A stretch of DNA of 64,000 nucleotides. Origin: Dillenia suffruticosa (Eukaryota > Streptophyta > Magnoliopsida > Dilleniales > Dilleniaceae). Each line of letters opens with the position of its first letter. Within the stretch, counting starts at the first letter, position 1. Under the pieces are notes generated by a model. It made no database searches, was not told the DNA's origin, and saw only the letters and a list, made by a program, of their open reading frames with translations. The translations under genes and the position numbers were made by a program. The stretch spans positions 14,036,501-14,100,500 of the forward strand of contig JAVTVX010000017.1 in the NCBI GenBank assembly GCA_033439265.1, written 5' to 3'. Below are positions 36,246 to 48,539 of the stretch, piece by piece.

Positions 36246-36539
36246 ATACTAAGTACAATATTAGTTTACAAAATAATTTAAAAACTCTACTTCCACTTCT
36301 TATTTATAAAATTAAGAAAAAACTTTTTCAATTTAGATTTTAGAAAATTTCAAAAAAAGATTCTTTTAAACATAGAAGAAATAAAAAAGATAGAATTGAA
36401 AAAAAATTTGATTTTCACTATTTTGTATATAATATTGAGAAACTTAATTTTTAAAACAATGTTTATTTTTTGAAGATATTATATTTTAGAAAGAGACTGT
36501 AAATAATGAGATAAAATTTTTAATTTCTAATTAAACTTG

Positions 36540-37995
36540 AAAACCCATAGATTTGCCTCCAGGGTGCAAAAGAATTGGTTGTAAAGGAATCCTTAAAAAG
36601 AAATCAAAACTAGATAGAACCATGGATAAATATAAAACAACACTTGTGGCTAAAGGTTTTACATAAAAAGACATTCTTGATTTTTTTGATACATTTTCTC
36701 AAGTTACAAGAGTGACATCTATTAGGTTTTTTTATTACTATTGCTACAATTCATAATTTACGTATTTATCAAATGAATATCAAAACTGTTTTCTTAAATG
36801 GCGACTTAGAAAAAGAAATTTATATAGACCACCTTAAGGAGTTTATTAAGCTTGGAGGAGAAAATATAAGTATGTGAATTTGAAAAATTCCTTTATGGTT
36901 TAAAGCAAACACCCAAAATGTAGTATTAAAAATTTGATTCTTGTATGATTGCTAATGTCTTTAAATCAAACAAATGTGACAAATGCATATACCATAAATC
37001 TTAAATTTGAATGTGATTATTTGCTATTATGTAAGTGACTTGTTTTTTTTTTTTTGATTAAATTTATATATTATCCAACATACAAACAATAAGCTTAAAA
37101 AGCATTTTGATATGAAAGATTTGGATGAAACTAATTTTATTTGGATGTAAAAATCACTGAAACTAGTAATAGTATTTTTCTTAATCAATCATATTATGAT
37201 GAGAAAATTACGGAAATATATAATTTTGATAATTATAAATACATGAATACTCTTTTTGATTCAAATATTCATTTATTTACTATTAAAAACGAGAATGATA
37301 TTTATAATCAAAATGAGTATGCTAGTATAATTGAAAGTTTGCGATATGTAACCAATTGTATAAGGCCTAGTATTGTATATGCAGTAGGAATACTTGACAA
37401 GGCTACTAACAAGCCAAATGTGGAGCATTGACATGTTATGAAAAGAGTAATGAAATATCTATTTGGTATAAAAAAAATTGCTTACTTTATAAAAAATGTT
37501 ATACTATACTTGAAAGTTATAGTGATACCAACTGCAATACATTGTCAAGTAACTCTCTATCTACCACTAATTATATCATTATGATGGGTGCTGGTGCTCT
37601 ATATTGGGGGAAAAAACTACAATTGCTAATTTCACTTTTGAGGTTGAGCTATGCATTAGCATCAATAAGGAAACGTGTTGGTTAAGGGAGTTTCTATCTG
37701 ATATTCTCACTTGGAAAAATCAATTTCTCCTGTACTCATTCATTGTGATAGCACTATTACAATTGGTAGAGTAGTAATCTGTTATTACAATGGTAAATCC
37801 AAATCCATTTGAAAAAAACAAAGTATTGTAATATCATATTTGGCTAATGACATTGTTAATGTGATTTGTATTAAATTTCTTGATAATCTTGAGGATCCAT
37901 TTACCAAAGCCTTAGCAAGAGAAATGATCCGGAGCACATTGAGTAGAATGGGATTAAAGCCAATAAATTCATCAACCACGTTTAAGGACACCTAA
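36540..37995 (+). pseudogene. copia-1 reverse transcriptase and RNase H pseudogene
   Basis: GCKGILKKKSKLDRTMDKYKTTLVAKGFT, FFDTFSQVTRVTSIRF and NEYQNCFLKWRL mark the RT start. The YVDD catalytic motif is degraded to YVSD near 37030. YLDVKITETSNSIFLNQSYYDEKI and NEYASIIESLRYVTNCIRPSIVYAVGILDKATNKPNVEH (37320-37431) are the RT thumb region. RNase H ends with IHCDSTITIGR, SYLANDIVNVICIKFLDNLEDPFTKALAREMI near 37830-37930. Stops are frequent. Confidence 0.87.
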
Positions 37996-38508
37996 ACCAA
38001 CGACCAGAGATCTTGTAATTGAGTTCAATAGGAAGAATGAATCATATGGTGATCGTAAAAATACATATTTTTTTCTTAAATATCCTTCCCTATGATGTGT
38101 TGCATTTTCCTATAATGATTGGTGGGTTGTGTTATGTATCTCTTATGAATGGGACATTAAAAGTTACAGGAATGCTTGAACGGATTTCACCTATGTGAGT
38201 GTGGAAATGGGACCACAATGAGAATTAGGCTTATTCTAAAAAACACTCATGAAAATCGGATATTACAAGGATGTGATGTGTTAGCTATCAAAATTCATGT
38301 CAACACCTAGATTATTATATGTGAGGAATAATCTTCATTTCCCAAAAGAAGTCTTAGTTTAGTGTTGAGCATACTCTGACTCTGGAGTGAAAATTTTTGT
38401 TACATTAAGTGGAGGTTCAATACAGAGCACACCTTCAAGAAGTATAAAATCTATCTTTAATTAGTATTATCTCTCTTAACATGATATCACTTACATTAAT
38501 ATTAAAAG

Positions 38509-38520
38509 TAAGTGGGAGAA
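38509..38520 (+). other. Polypurine tract of copia-1
   Basis: TAAGTGGGAGAA immediately before the 3' LTR, the standard plus-strand primer position. Confidence 0.75.
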
Positions 38521-38781
38521 TATTGTAATTTATATATAAATTATAATAGATACTTTTAATATTGAGTAATAGAATGTAACTTATATAACGTGGGAATAGT
38601 GGAGTAGACACTCTTATTTTTTAGTAATAGAGTAAGTTACTAATTCATACTTTTAATATTGAGTAATGTGGTCTAACTCATGTAATAGTGAGTGTATTGG
38701 GATGTAAATTACCTAGTAGTGTAGTGAGTGATGGTTATATTTCTCTACACCACTTATATCTTACCTAATGAGATGAGAATT
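38521..38781 (+). repeat. 3' LTR of copia-1, first part
   Basis: Aligns with 27136-27450 of the 5' LTR (TTGTAATTTATATATAAATT, ACTTTTAATATTGAGTAAT, TAATGAGATGAGAATT). The first bases read TATTG where the 5' LTR has TGTTG. It is interrupted by LTR-A at the duplicated GAATT (38777-38781). Confidence 0.88.
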
Positions 38782-38879
38782 TATAAAAAAAATATGTTTT
38801 GATGATAAGCAAAACTAGATTAGATTTATGAAAGATGAATTTGAAAATAGTTAAATAAGTTTGAAAATGTTTCAAGTGA

Positions 38880-39640
38880 ATTTACTAAGTTAGCCAGACA
38901 ACAAGTCAACCCACATAAGAAGTAAGTTGACATGCCAGTAAAGCTAAACTTACTAGGCAAAATAATAAAGTTGAATAAGTTGACCTACTGAAAAAGATAT
39001 GTCAACCTGTACAAGAGAAGAGTCAAAAATTTGAAGTTGTAATGGTTGAAAATCTGAAGTTCTAACGGAAGAAAAGAAAAAAAAAATTAGACTAAGTCGA
39101 TTGATAAGAACATGAGTCGACCTAAGGAGATAAAGCATAAAAAAGAAAATAAGAAATAGACAAGTCAACATACACTAACTATAAGTTTACATGCATATCT
39201 GAGACCTAGATAATCAGTGAAGTTGTAAAACTTCAAAATGACCTAATGAAATAGTAAGTCGAACTACTACTTCTGAACTTAGAAATATTTATGGAAAATT
39301 GAAGTATTAAAAATTTGAAAGAATCTACAGAATCATGTCGACCTAACATGAGAGTAAATCAACTATCTAATTTTAAAATCCTTAAAAGCAAAGAAACAAT
39401 AAAACACAAGTTGACTTGGGCACAATAGCAGTCGACCTACATGTATGCAAAACAACAAAAGGCTTAAGTATCATCAAATACGGTCAACCTAAAAAGCAAG
39501 TAGGTCAACCCATTTAAGCTATATGTCTTGGAAGTCTATATTGCTCTAGTCGACCTAAGTGAAGAACAAGTCAACCTAAACTAAGTCTAACTCATGCAAT
39601 ACTAAAGAACAAGTCAACTTGCGAAGGTAACAAGTCGACC
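38880..39640. repeat. Array of GTCGAC-like motifs in LTR-A U3
   Basis: About seventeen occurrences of a nine-base motif AGTCGACCT or its variants AGTTGACCT and AGTCAACCT, irregularly spaced. LTR-B and LTR-C carry the same kind of array. Position upstream of the TATA box suggests promoter or enhancer repeats; this is inference. Confidence 0.75.
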
Positions 39641-40003
39641 AGTTGCGTGTAATGACTAGCTCTAAAGAAAATGGTTGTGCATTAAATGAAGCAAACGACT
39701 AGTTCTGCAAAGTATTAAATAAGCATTCAAGTTTTTCCAATGGGCTCTTTATAAAAACAACACTTCAACTCAAGCAGGAGAAAAAGGACAATGATCGAGC
39801 AATGAAGATTAAACAACAAGTTGTAAGCAAATATTCATTTTTATGTTGTATTATTAGTTTGTGTTTTTTTTTTGTGATATATCAAAAGTTAAAGTTTGCT
39901 TGGAGTATTTCACACATTTGTTCTTAAAGTGTACTTACGGTCTAGGTATTAATGTGTTTGAGTGAAACACATGAGATATACTAACACATGTGGAAACCTA
40001 GTG

Positions 40004-40008
40004 GGTAG
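40004..40008. repeat. Target-site duplication GGTAG of the gypsy solo LTR
   Basis: GGTAG here and at 42589-42593, identical and exactly at the two LTR ends. Confidence 0.92.
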
Positions 40009-42588
40009 TGTGATGACCCACTATTTAGGCATCGCACCCCTTAGTAAAAGGGAACAGACATGTAAATGTGGAAGCAACCAACATAATTAAAAAGTGACAT
40101 CTGGATTCGCGACAGTTGCACTCCCTATGTGTAATAACACGGAATGAGATTTATATTAAAAAAATAAATTAATTGTTCTTTTCAAATAAAATTATGGCAA
40201 AATCTTCTTAATTTAATGACTATTTAGCCATCTGGAGTTAATATAAAATATAATAAAACAAGCAAAACACATCTAATATCAAACAAATATGTATTAATGG
40301 CTCTCCCGACCATCCAATCACACACCATGGTATATAATCAAATATAAACAAAACTGTACATATAAAACTCTTCTTGGCCTTCAATTTTCGTTTACATATA
40401 ACAGGTAACTTGTACGAATCCAAAAAGGACAAGAAAAACATGTCTTAACAATATAAATGGGTTGGAAATGAGTAAAGATCGAAATCTCTTAACTTAAAGG
40501 TCTTTACTCTGCGATTTCCTATCATCTCCCTGATTACCTGAAAATAAAAATATCGGGGTCAGTATAAGCTGAGCAAGTATATGGGGGACCAATAATATAC
40601 ATAACAAGTAATCAGGTATAGGAATATCAATATTAGCATATAAATAGCTTGACATCGAAAAAAACACAAAAATACACATTATCGCAAACAATTCCAAAGA
40701 AATAAATACAATTACTACTCTAAATTTATTATCCTTCTCTATCTTTATTGTTCTAATTTGAAATTGATATCTAAAGAAAGTAATAGAATGTTGAACCAAA
40801 CTAGTATATGAGAGTCTGGAAGAGTAAACCAAAATTTGGTATTTCTAAATGCAACTAAATCTTTTTAGGTTAAACATCTCAAATATTTCACTTGCTTCTA
40901 ATTCCACCCTCGTAGAGAGAAGAGATACGTCTATAGTTCCTCAAGCTACGCCTGCAAGATTCACAAAGATTTCAAAACTCCATATACGAACTATATTTCT
41001 TAAAATTCGCCATAGACTTTGCAAATCTTTCAAAAAAATCATCGTAGTATCATTTTCTCTTTATATTATTTCATGTTCATATGAGAAATGATCACAAAGA
41101 TGCCAATTTATCATAGGGATTACATAGCATTCATAACCAAATATCACGAATATGTTGTACTTATAGTCAACCAGCCCATAGCACTCCAATAAGCTATTTT
41201 GATGAGTTTCCAACACAAACAAGTTTTGATAAAACTATCATATTTTGGACTACAATATTTGAATTGAGATGAATCCAGTTGTCACATAAAATTAAGACTT
41301 AGAACTTTAACTTTTATATTCACGACAAGTTTTAATTCCAATTGCATAGAGAAAGCGATATCAAATAATGTTAATGTTCAAAATTTACAATATAATTTGC
41401 GCAGTCATAAACAAATTAACATAATTTCTTCTACACATATTTGATTGAGGTGATTTGGGTGGCCATTTAAAGATAAAACACAGGACAACAATATTTGCAT
41501 TCATAGGTTAGCCTAATTTAGCCTATAAGATAACTAACAATCAAAACAAAATTCAATACAGAAACATATAGAAATAGGACTGTTTTTCTACAGACAACAT
41601 GCCACTTTGAAAATTCACTAAAAATTCATTTCTTAATGAAATTTTTCGAAATTATATGTCATATAAAGTTATAGAAATCTAGTTTCTTCAAAAAGAAAAC
41701 TCTATTCAATTTGGAATTAAGCAGAAAAAGATATTGAATAAAGAATAGAGTATGGTCATACTGTCCAGAATGTTAAATTTTGGTTTTCTTCCGTTTTTTG
41801 ATATTCCAAAGTAAGATTTTCATTTTCTTTTTCATTCTATCCTTATTTAAATATTACAAACAATCTGAAAACATATTTAACGTAGTTATTAGGCATCAAA
41901 GAAACAACACGAGCAAGATATTTGTCTTTCCAAGCTTCAAAATCCATTTCTCTTTAATTCCTTCAACCTTCTTGCTTTTTATGTATTTTTCAACGTGTTC
42001 TATAGGTGTTCTACACTTTTTTTTCTTCCCAAAGACTAGGGTTAACATATGTATGGATGGAGATGGTTTATGTCAAGTTCAAGAAATTGTTTTAATGGAG
42101 TTTAGGGTGGGTTTGTGGATGAGGAAAGTGAAATCCGAAAATAGGCATTTAGGAAAAGGAGGTTGTGTTTTAAACTCTTTCTCCCTCTCTTTCTCTCTAG
42201 CTAAGTGGAATAGGGGGTCCCAAGTATGGTGATGTGTCAAAGGGGTGGATGCCAAGTGTTGGGTATTGATGGTGTAGTTTTTCTCTTCTTTTTTGTTAAT
42301 TCATTTTCATTTCATTTTTTATCCCTTTTGTAGGTCCCACAACCCTAATTCGGTTCTCTTTTTGGCTTATGCCGACTGCTCTCATTCACCGATTATCCTA
42401 CTAGTCTATACTAATTTTAATATACTTGACCTCTTCTTAAAATCATGAATATAAAATTTGAAACATATATTGCAAATAAAAGGAAATCAATGAATTTTAT
42501 CATAGTGCGATGCGAAAAATTTAAGTGTGTTCAATGAAATGTAAATGTAAATCAATATTTTAATATTTTCTTGAAATGGGACCTTATA
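40009..42588 (-). mobile_element. Solo LTR of the gypsy-1 family (2580 bp)
   Basis: On the minus strand it matches the gypsy-1 LTRs from TGTGAGGTCCC-like start (here TATAAGGTCCC) to GGTCATCACA end. A perfect GGTAG duplication flanks it and there is no internal region. It inserted into LTR-A. It is longer than the gypsy-1 3' LTR, chiefly because of about 250 bases around 41770-42010. The minus-strand frame 40494-40832 (112 residues) resembles frames at 994-1194 and 14532-14834. Confidence 0.93.
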
Positions 42589-42715
42589 GGTAGTGTTGAG
42601 AGATATACCATGAAAGGTTTGACTAGTAACTGTATAAGCTAGTTTTGGTTGTCTATACTATTTTGTAAAAAAAATAGTAGATTCAAAATTTACGTGAAAT
42701 CTAAAAGTGGACATA

Positions 42716-45572
42716 TGTAGGAACCATCTAGAAGGGGTGAATTGGTGGTTTGCAACTTTTTGAATTTTCTAGAAATTTAAGACTTGAAAAATAGAGAAGA
42801 GCATAGAAGGAAGGAGAAGAATCAACACATACTATTTATAGTGATTCCACCCTCTCCTACGTTCACTTTTAGATTTCACCGGAATTTTTCAATCCACTAA
42901 ATAATATATACAACTAGGTTTTATAGGTCCTAATTACACCTTTACAAGTGTTGCTCACAGAACACTCATATGAGCTCTCTCAGTACTATCAGCCCTAACT
43001 TGTCTCACTTAGACACTCTAAGTCCAAACCAAAAAGAACCCTTTCTTTCTGTCTTTTATAAGATTTTGAAGTGAGAACAGAAGATACAAGTGAAGCTTAC
43101 ACTTCGATATGATCTTTAAGCCTAAACACAAATACAACAATAAAAGAGTTACAGCTCAGAGAAGATTTTATTTGATCTAGTTCATTGAATGCTCGAAAAG
43201 TTGTTGATCTTTAACTTGTGTGTTGTATTTATAGCTCTTGATATTAATCTAGCCATTAGAGAGCTTTTACTGCACAAATATAGTTGTTGCAGGTTGTTGA
43301 AGGGTCATTTAATCCTCAAACAAGATTTCTGAACAATTAGCCATTACTCACAAGTAAGTCAACTACCTATGTCTCTTGAGTCAACTGCTTCATGGACCAG
43401 TTCATAGTTCTAAGTACCGGTACTTCTAAGATCAAGGATTGGAATTTATTACTGTGCTCGACTATTTTTCCTTTTAGTACTTAGAGTGAGTCTCTACCCC
43501 ACTTATGCAAGTCGACTACGTCTATTGCCTTGGTTAAACTTTGAGCTTGAATAGTGTTGAGGATAAGTACTAATAAGTCCAAGGATCATTACTCATCTTT
43601 TAAGACTTGTGGTGGTCAACTTCCTCATTTTGATACGACGACCTGGTACTTAAACCTACTTTAGTGTTAGTGCTTTATGCATATGCAGGATGGCTCAGTG
43701 CTCGCGGCATGGTGACTTGGTGCTTTGGCTTGTGGCACATGGCTTGTGGTATGCTGTTATTCGTGTGATGCTCGTGCGATACTAGTGTAATGCTAATGCC
43801 ATACCAATGTCATGATCATGCAATGCTCGTACTAAACTAATGTCACATATGTGATATGCTAATGCCATGCCTATGCAACGCTCGTGTATCATAATAAGTG
43901 CTCTCTCAGTTGTCCAAGACCTCCCATGGTTGGCCCAATACTCTCTCGATTGACCGAGAGTCTTACTTAGTGCATGAGTCAACTACCACCAGTGTGCAAG
44001 TCGACTAGTCTTTATGCAACATGAGCTAATCTATGTCCTTAGCACATCTCGTCATCAAGTATCTATACCCAAGCGTGTGCTTTCTTAGATTTTCTATGCT
44101 TCAAGGAAGTGAGTTCTGTGCAAGTTGACTTAGATAAGATCGCAAGTCGACTCGACCTATAATGCAAGTCGACTTACTACATAGAGCAGGTCAACTTGGC
44201 CTTATGCCTTGTGTCCTATGTTCCAACATGTACCATGGCATGTGTCATGACTTGTGTCGTGGCATGGTGTGATTGGACTATGGTATGGTGTGGCATGCAT
44301 TGTGACTCATGTAATGGCATGTCATGGCTCGTGGCATGTGTCGTGGCTCGATGTAGCTCATGTGAATAGTATTAAGTACCAATGCTTCAAAGATTGAGGA
44401 TTGGTATTCGCTAGTTTGGCATGCCATGTCATGGCTTGTGCCATGGCATGCCATGTCATGGCTTGTGCCATGGCATGTGTCTTGTGCTGGGGCATGTCAC
44501 ACTCTTAGACTCATGAGCAATCTTGTGCATCCAAGAGAATTTCGATATTTGGTTCCAAGCAATGTACAACATTTATATGGATGATTCAGTAGAAAATTTT
44601 GGTTGGAGTTTTATTAAATTTGCTCTCACCAAGAGGTTGACATATGAGTTGGCATTAAGTGCCATTTGGTTGAGAATATGGATACCTATGGGCATTTGTG
44701 ATCATTTTAGAGAACTAGCTCGAACAATCATGAAATTATCACAAATAGCTTTTGGATACTAAAAAAATTGAGATTTTACTAAGATTGATTCGGATAACTT
44801 TGTTTATCACCTCGATATTGAGGGAATGACTGCTCAGGGTAGGTCGACTTGGGGTCCTATCAAGTTGAGTTGGGAACACATCAAGTCAACTCACATACTT
44901 CCATAGGTTGACTTATGGTGCTATAATTGTTTTTGTAGCTACGACATGTGTGGCACAATGATTATGGATTTTTAAGGAGGTTACTTGACCAATTTTTTGG
45001 ACAATCATTTAATTTTTGGATTCAGACATATTAGAGCATTTGGAAGAATTTATAAGGATATTCATATATCGCTTTAAGGAATGCTATTTGGCAGTTTGCT
45101 CGATAATAGCACGTGCGATGATTGATCACATCTCTTAGTGTTCGGTGTCTTTGTCTTATTGCCTAACTGTGTGTCCACTTTGAGTTTTCTTCTTTCTAAA
45201 TTCAGTTTATCTATTAACAATGTAAGTCGACTGATATTCTTTCATGACTCAACTAACTTATCTTTCTATCTAAACTTGGAGACTTTTCTAAATTTAGTGA
45301 GTCGACTAGTATTCAAGGATAAATCGACTACTTTAAATCTAAATTTCATGTCTATGTCTGTCATCATTTCTAACTTAACATAGTTTCTCCTAAACCAATA
45401 TATCATTAATCTAATCTATTTTGCTTATTATCAAACTTAAGTTTTACTCAATATCAAAATCTAGTTTTGCTTATCGAATTCATCACTCAAGAACAAAAGC
45501 ATATTAAAGTGAGGTACCACTTCATAAGATCAATCTTAGTTTTGCTCATCATCAAAATATATTTTGCCAACA
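42716..45572 (-). mobile_element. LTR-B: solo copia LTR (2857 bp) inserted in LTR-A
   Basis: On the minus strand it starts TGTTGGCAAAATATATTTTG (45572) and ends CTAGATGGTTCCTACA (42716). A likely TATA box (CTATAAATACAACAC) is near 43218-43230. The flanking five bases are ACATA (42711-42715) and ATGTA (45573-45577), explained as a decayed ACGTA duplication. The U3 is nearly twice the length of LTR-A's because of a CATG-rich low-complexity region. No coding interior. Confidence 0.85.
43650..44480. repeat. CATG/ATGGC low-complexity region in LTR-B
   Basis: Many short units such as GTGGCATG, CATGGC, GATGCTCGTG and ATGCTAATGCCAT. Near its right end a 27-bp unit starting ATGCCATGTCATGGCTTGTG is repeated exactly (44421-44447, 44448-44474). 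It is rich in self-complementary CATG steps. The frame at 43782-43982 is a translation of these repeats. Confidence 0.8.
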
Positions 45573-45717
45573 ATGTATATCAGAGAGGGCGGAATCACTA
45601 CAAATTGAGTGTGTACATTTTATCTCTTTCCCTCTTCAAAATCTAGAAAAATTTAAAAGTGCAAAGAACAATTTATTCATCCTTTATTGGTTGTTGATAC
45701 TGTGTCTTTCAAGAATT

Positions 45718-46065
45718 TTGTTTATCTATAAGTAGAAACCTCTTTTTTATTTTTTCAACACATCTAATCTTACAAATATTTTAGAAAGAGTGTTAATAAA
45801 AGAAAAGTGTTCTTTTGGTGGAGTTTTAAATCCAAACCTTTGTGCAAAATTATTTTAAACCAAAGTACAAATTGATAGCCTATTGTGTTCTAGAGGATAC
45901 TAGTCAAGTAAAATCTATTGCACTGATTCTTAATATTTGTCTATCATAGAAAACTCGAATTTTCTTAAAAAGACCGAAATATCCATATCTCAGCCTATAG
46001 TTTTATGCAATTTTCTCTACATTTTGTAATAAAATTATTATTTTTTATTATATTGTTCACTAACA
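45718..46065 (+). repeat. 3' LTR of copia-1, second part
   Basis: Continues the LTR after LTR-A: CTATAAGTAGAAAC, AACACATCTAATCTTACA, GTAAAATCTA...GATTCTTAA, GTAATAAAATTATTA and the end CACTAACA. It aligns block by block with 27464-28104 and 33990-34016. Confidence 0.87.
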
Positions 46066-46070
46066 CCTTC

Positions 46071-46879
46071 CTTTCTTCAGACTTCTCCAAGAATAATTTT
46101 TTGTGTGAAATGAAATTCATATATAAATGAGTAATTCAAAGGATGAATAACTAAAGGAAAAGAGAATGAAATTAAGCCTTCATGTCTCTTAAACCTGCTA
46201 ATATATGCTTCTACGATGGTATAAACAAGAAAAAGACATATGGTTACTTTAAGAATTCCCAAGCAAAATCCAACCTTCTGTCCAGAAAGAATCATGGAGA
46301 ATAGCCACCATATCCATGGGATTACTTTTTATTATCTCGTGGGTACGCATATATTTTAGAAATCTCTTGGCATTTTAACGTGTGGTCCTGCCCTGAGTAA
46401 GGCCTCTTCCTATTTATGGGATTGAAACGGGAAATGGCTTGATGAATCATTGTGATCATCATGAATTGAATTATAATCAAATTGCCTTGTTGTTTACTAA
46501 TGTCAATAATTAACAATCCCTCAATTCATTCTTCTGGATTTGTTGTTTACAAATGTCAATAATTATCAATTGCACAATTCATACTTTTGGATTTGATTTG
46601 ATTAATTCAAATTTGAAGGACCAATTTGACTTTGGGTGATTGTATTAGAAACATACCCAAGTTCAATTTTTGTGTATGGATCATGGAAAACTTATTCAGA
46701 TTTGGTTTATGGCATTGAATTTGATAGTTTGTTCCATCTTCCCAACGACCCCACATTTAGATGGAAAGAAGAACAGGAAAAATGCTTGCAATACATTTAT
46801 TAGTTATGGATTTTAATACCTTGGATGATGCTTGCAAATGCCAACTGCTGGTGTTCATTCATAATTCATTTAGACCATC
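46071..46879. other. Low-repeat flank between copia-1 and copia-2
   Basis: Not assignable to an element. A minus-strand frame of 72 residues (46077-46295) contains one hydrophobic stretch (GFCLGILKVTICLFLVYTIV) but nothing I recognise. It overlaps the likely ancestral target and is not called a gene. Confidence 0.4.
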
Positions 46880-46884
46880 CTATT

Positions 46885-47378
46885 TGTTGGAAGTTATGCC
46901 CATATTGGGGCATTTTTAGGATAACCTAATAAAAGGGGGGGATGATTTGAATTTTAAAATAAAAGGGAAGTTATCCCAATTATCCAATAACTTAACCTCC
47001 TCTCCAAGAATTCTCGTGTGGATGTACGTGATAGGCATTCCGAGAGAGGGAATTAAGAGATAGAGGACTCTCTCGATATATGGCCACAAGAGTGAAGGGG
47101 ACTTATTCTTGAAAGTGGGAATATCAACGAGGGTTTGAGGATTTTTTCGTGCATGAAAATTCCTTCAGCCGTTTGGGTCACCGGACTTGGGTTGAGACAT
47201 TGTGGATCCATGGTGGTGGTTCATTTCTTAATCACCATCTTGATTGAGCAATTCGTTTGTAGGATACGTGATTTTGGTTAATTTTGGAAACCTATGTATC
47301 GATATATTTATCCATAAATTCTGAAACTTTTAATTTAATAGTTTCTGCATACGCATATATAGTGTAATAAATCCTTCA
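46885..47378 (+). repeat. 5' LTR of copia-2 (494 bp)
   Basis: Starts TGTTGGAAGTTATGCCC and ends AATAAATCCTTCA. Same length as the LTR at 53678-54171. Confidence 0.93.
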
Positions 47379-47394
47379 TTTGTATCATAGCAAC
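47379..47394 (+). other. Primer-binding site of copia-2
   Basis: TTTGTATCATAGCAAC follows the LTR and resembles the tRNA-iMet site TTGGTATCAGAGC. Confidence 0.7.
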
Positions 47395-47869
47395 GTTGAA
47401 TTTATTTTAAAAAAATTTCGAAATTTTTTTGGATATAAAATGTATAGCATACAAAATTTAGAATTCAGATCATGAATGAGTTTTGTGAATCCAAAAGTAC
47501 CATGAGAATGCCCATGACCTATGGATCATGAAAATAATTTTTGTTAAATTTTTTGACTATATTAAGGTCGTGAAAAGTTCGGTCAAAATTTTTAATCTTA
47601 CGAACATAAAACCTTAAATCTATCGAATTTAAGGACGAATCAATTTGTAATAATGGTCTAAAAATCTTTGTCTTGCACAGATCTACATGTTGATATACAA
47701 ACGTGTGATTTGGTTGCTGGAATGACAATTTTCTTCATTAGCCGTGAAAGATCGTGATGGGGACATTTAAATGACCAAGTTTAGGGTCTAAATCTTCCAC
47801 TAAATCCTGTTTAGGATGATTTTGGAAGTTTAATTGCAGTTTTCTGGTGAAAACCACGGGAAAAATAGT

Positions 47870-48300
47870 TCGACAAAGCATTTTCCAACACCCGGGTCGA
47901 AAGGACCCGGTTGCAAACCCATCGAGCGAAGAAGACCCGACCCAACCTGTGGCGCGTGCAATACACGCACGCAAGAGTGTGAAGCTCCTGGCAGTAGGCG
48001 TGTGCCATTCACGCTCTGACACGGTGTGTTAATAGGGTCCGGAGGTCTGGGTTAGTTACGACCTGGACTTGCGAGCCGACCCGAATCGCGACCCGCTCCA
48101 CACGTGGAGGCGCGTGCGGGACGCAATGTGCATCCTACACATGCAGCAGCATGCTGCCATGCATGTCCAAGTGCACACTAGACACTCTGCGCGTCTGGCA
48201 CATGCAACATGCAACTGTTGGCACGTGAAGGCACCTGGCTGTGCGCCGCCTGCGCGTGGCAGCAAATGGAACCTCCGGCGGTGCATGATGCAATGCCGGA
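47870..48300 (+). other. GC-rich leader of copia-2
   Basis: About 430 bases of GC-rich, CpG-rich sequence between the primer site and gag, in an otherwise AT-rich window. Overlapping open frames occur on both strands (for example 47738-48022 and 48069-48386), as expected when stop codons are rare in GC-rich DNA. None shows a known domain. Confidence 0.7.
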
Positions 48301-48539
48301 TCAATTTTTTTCAAATTTCTAAAGATTCTACGTTCGTATTTGTGCCTTTTAGTGAGTTTTTATGTGTCGAATCCAACTCCGAATGATAAGATGCGATTTC
48401 TATTTGTGATATATGATATCCGTTGATTCATACATTCAAATTAGGGTATATATTCGAATTATTTGAGATTTGTTAATTCGATAGGTATACAAAATATAAG
48501 AATAAGTATCAATAAATTACTAAAGTCTCTCTAACTACA

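Larger units (their letters stand above)
38782..45712 (+). mobile_element. LTR-A: solo copia LTR inserted in copia-1 3' LTR
   Basis: Flanked by GAATT at 38777-38781 and 45713-45717. Its own sequence is 38782-40008, 42594-42715 and 45578-45712, about 1.5 kb. The rest is two later solo LTRs. No gag or pol is present, so it is the product of LTR-LTR recombination. It starts with a decayed TGTTGGCAAAATATGTTTTGATGATG-type end. It has a U3 array of GTCGAC-like motifs and a likely TATA box (TTTATAAAAAC near 39748). The 3' end resembles that of LTR-B. Confidence 0.82.

Noticed and set aside
41780..42232. 150-residue plus-strand open frame
   Set aside because: It runs antisense through the gypsy-1-family solo LTR (40009-42588).
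47738..48386. Cluster of overlapping open frames on both strands
   Set aside because: Explained by few stop codons in the GC-rich leader of copia-2. No frame stands out and no domain is seen.
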